Assembly: GCA_900466945.1 (NCBI GenBank)
Contig: UBNV01000006.1
Coordinates: 1-64,000 of the forward strand
DNA: 64,000 bases
Reading direction: 5' to 3'
DNA from: Hyphomicrobiales bacterium
Lineage (GTDB): Bacteria; Pseudomonadota; Alphaproteobacteria; Rhizobiales; Rhizobiaceae
Positions within the stretch are counted from its first letter, which is position 1; every line of letters starts with the position of its first letter. A program made the position numbers and the translations under genes. The notes beneath the pieces are model-generated. The model made no database searches and was not told the origin of the DNA. It saw only the letters and a list, made by a program, of their open reading frames with translations. This document shows, piece after piece, positions 62,187 to 64,000 of the stretch.

Positions 62187-62222
62187 AAAGGACCGGGCGG
62201 CCACCATGCCGCCCGGTCCTTT
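62187..62222 (+). terminator. Intercistronic hairpin between TAXI binding protein and permease genes
   Basis: Perfect 14-bp stem AAAGGACCGGGCGG / CCGCCCGGTCCTTT with an eight-base loop. It probably acts as a partial terminator or mRNA stabiliser, giving more binding protein than permease. Confidence 0.75.
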
Positions 62223-62254
62223 GCCCCTAGGCTTATTCCTTCGGACGGACACCC

Positions 62255-64000
62255 ATGAGCGCCAACACCGCGGACCAGACTCTGTCGCATGAACCGAACA
62301 CCCATGAGCAGCACTTCCCGGCAACCGCCGAGGGAAAGCTGCTCTACGGCATCGCCGTCGCCTTCTCGCTCTTCCAGATTGCCACGGCGGCACATCTCAT
62401 CGACCTGCCGAGCCAGCTCGTCCGCTCCACCCATGTCGCGTTCCTGCTTCTGCTCGGTTTTCCGCTGGTTGCTGCCAATCTCCGCAGGGGTGCCCTGTAT
62501 ACGGCCGGCGCCTGGACGCTGGCCACGCTCGGCGTCGCCGTGGCGGTCTATCAGTTCGTCGAATATGAGCCGCTGATCCTGCGCGCCGGCGATCTCGTTC
62601 CGCTCGACCTCTATGTCGGCATCATCGCCATCGCCACCGTCTTCATCGGTGCCTGGGTCATCATGGGGCCGGCCCTGCCGATCATTTCTGGCCTGTTTCT
62701 CGCCTATTGTTTCTTTGGCGAATATCTTCCGTCGCCGCTCAATCACCGAGGCTATGACTATTCCCAGGTGATCGACCACATGGCCTATGGCACCGAGGGC
62801 ATCTACGGCGTCCCGACCTATGTGTCGTCTTCTTACATCTTCCTCTTCATCCTGTTCGGTTCCTTCCTGGAGCGAGCAGGCATGATCAAGCTCTTCACCG
62901 ATGTTTCCCTCGGGCTTGTCGGCCACAAGCGCGGCGGCCCGGCCAAGGTCTCGGTCATATCCTCAGGCCTGATGGGCACGATCTCCGGCTCGGGCGTCGC
63001 CAATGTCGTGACGACAGGTCAGTTCACCATCCCGCTAATGAAGCGCTTTGGCTATAGGCCTGCCTTCGCCGGCGGTGTCGAGGCGACCGCCTCGATGGGT
63101 GGCCAGATCATGCCCCCCGTCATGGGCGCCGTCGCCTTCATCATGGCCGAGACGCTCGGCGTCGAATATGCCGAGATCGTCAAGGCAGCCCTGATCCCGG
63201 CCATTCTCTATTTCGCCTCTGTTTTCTGGATGGTGCATCTGGAGGCCGGCAAGCGCGGTCTGAGCGGCCTCGACCCCAAGGATCTGCCGTCGCCAATCGC
63301 GGCTATCCGCCAGCAATGGTATCTGTTGCTGCCACTCGGCGCTCTTGTCTGGTTGCTTTTCTCCGGCTACACGCCGCTTTTTGCGGGAACGGCCGGTCTG
63401 GCGCTCACCATGCTGCTCATTCTCGGCAGCTCGATTGCCATTGGCATGTCCAATACGGCCGTGCGCACCATCTTCTGGATCGGCATCGGCCTCGCCGGTG
63501 CCTCCTTCTTCCAGTATGGCTTCCGCGCCGTGCTGATTGCAATCCTGATCCTGATCGCCTGGAATTTCATGGTGAAGGGCGGTCGCGCAGCCCTGAAGCT
63601 CAGCGTCGACAGCCTGGCGGATGGCGCAAAGACGGCGCTGCCGGTGGGCATCGCCTGTGCCGTGGTTGGCATCATCGTCGGCACCATGACGCTGACGGGT
63701 GCGGCCAACACTTTCGGCCAGTTCGTCGTCGCCGTCGGCCAGCACAGCCTCTTCCTGTCGCTGATCCTCACCATGCTCACCTGCATCCTGCTTGGCATGG
63801 GCATTCCGACCATCCCGAACTACATCATCACCTCCTCGATCGCCGGCCCAGCACTGCTCGAACTCGGCGTGCCGCTGATCGTCAGCCACATGTTTGTCTT
63901 CTATTTTGGCATTCTGGCCGACCTGACGCCGCCGGTGGCACTGGCCTGTTTCGCCGCCGCCCCGATCGCAAGGGAATCCGGCCTGCGCATCTCCTTCGAG
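62255..64000 (+). CDS. Fused TRAP transporter permease (DctQM-like), partial
   Basis: An open frame of 582 codons with no stop before the window end. It starts MSANTADQTLSHEPNTHE, then several membrane segments of the small (Q) part, and continues into the large (M) permease with FLFILFGSFLERAGMIKLF, HKRGGPAKVSVISSGLMGT, ISGSGVANVVTTGQFTIPLM, GGVEATASMGGQIMPPVMGA and CILLGMGIPTIPNYIITSS. This is the 4TM-12TM fused permease that works with TAXI binding proteins in sodium-driven uptake. It is truncated only by the window edge. Confidence 0.93.
   Translation, partial: MSANTADQTLSHEPNTHEQHFPATAEGKLLYGIAVAFSLFQIATAAHLIDLPSQLVRSTHVAFLLLLGFPLVAANLRRGALYTAGAWTLATLGVAVAVYQFVEYEPLILRAGDLVPLDLYVGIIAIATVFIGAWVIMGPALPIISGLFLAYCFFGEYLPSPLNHRGYDYSQVIDHMAYGTEGIYGVPTYVSSSYIFLFILFGSFLERAGMIKLFTDVSLGLVGHKRGGPAKVSVISSGLMGTISGSGVANVVTTGQFTIPLMKRFGYRPAFAGGVEATASMGGQIMPPVMGAVAFIMAETLGVEYAEIVKAALIPAILYFASVFWMVHLEAGKRGLSGLDPKDLPSPIAAIRQQWYLLLPLGALVWLLFSGYTPLFAGTAGLALTMLLILGSSIAIGMSNTAVRTIFWIGIGLAGASFFQYGFRAVLIAILILIAWNFMVKGGRAALKLSVDSLADGAKTALPVGIACAVVGIIVGTMTLTGAANTFGQFVVAVGQHSLFLSLILTMLTCILLGMGIPTIPNYIITSSIAGPALLELGVPLIVSHMFVFYFGILADLTPPVALACFAAAPIARESGLRISFE

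Noticed and set aside
1..64000. CRISPR arrays, tRNA/rRNA genes, IS elements or prophage genes
   Set aside because: No regularly spaced direct repeats, cloverleaf-like segments, transposases or phage structural genes were recognised on either strand.

Overview
The window is a 64 kb piece of a GC-rich alphaproteobacterial replicon. It most likely comes from Rhizobiaceae (Rhizobium/Agrobacterium/Ensifer relatives). The basis is family-level recognition: BA14K-type and DUF1217 proteins, an HPE1-like secreted protein, MipA/OmpV, minCDE, several rhizobial-style chemoreceptors with two HAMP segments, and a cobalamin riboswitch. I see no IS element, prophage, CRISPR array, tRNA or rRNA. The content is mostly housekeeping, with small accessory insertions (two toxin-antitoxin pairs, a metal-efflux pair, a bacterial animal-type heme peroxidase).

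Layout. 0-3.6 kb: glyS, a ParD/ParE pair and a DUF523 gene overlapping it. 3.6-5.7 kb: a Cache chemoreceptor. 5.7-10.1 kb: HPE1-like secreted protein, purD, tex. 10.1-16.0 kb: a DksA/TraR-like zinc protein and a universal stress protein behind a perfect FNR/FixK box, then a VOC protein, an AI-2E-family permease, a metallophosphoesterase and two c-type cytochromes. 16.0-18.0 kb: a PfpI-like gene and a GNAT gene behind what looks like a complete ribosome-dependent attenuator with a 17-codon leader peptide, then a TumE/TumA-like pair. 18.0-19.4 kb: a MerR regulator divergent from a CDF exporter, with a MerR-type promoter. 19.4-28.4 kb: oligopeptidase B, an ilvE-like aminotransferase, MipA/OmpV, ubiA, DUF6101, DUF1217. 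28.4-33.9 kb: modABC with a ModE-type palindrome, a ModE-like regulator, an FAD-linked oxidase and a Sua5/TsaC gene. 34-39.6 kb: a degenerate GGDEF protein, a cobalamin riboswitch followed by a GbcAB-like Rieske oxygenase/reductase pair, and a BA14K-like protein. 39.7-41.6 kb: minCDE. 41.7-47.6 kb: phoX with a Pho box, acyl-CoA dehydrogenase and enoyl-CoA hydratase separated by an inverted pair of intergenic repeats, and a phosphotransferase. 47.9-57.9 kb: two more chemoreceptors, an alpha/beta hydrolase, an animal-type heme peroxidase, two RNA methyltransferases and an anti-Shine-Dalgarno sRNA candidate. 58-64 kb: a thioesterase-like gene, a histone-deacetylase-like gene, xseB, a terC gene with a structured leader, and a TAXI-type TRAP transporter running off the end.

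The most interesting material is regulatory RNA: the attenuator at 17.2-17.3 kb (promoter placed so the leader ORF would be leaderless, three mutually exclusive stems), the cobalamin riboswitch in front of a Rieske demethylase-type operon, the sRNA with C/U-rich loops at 55.5 kb, and the terC leader in which an upstream segment is perfectly complementary to the ribosome binding site. All functional names come from recognising protein motifs by eye; no database search was run.
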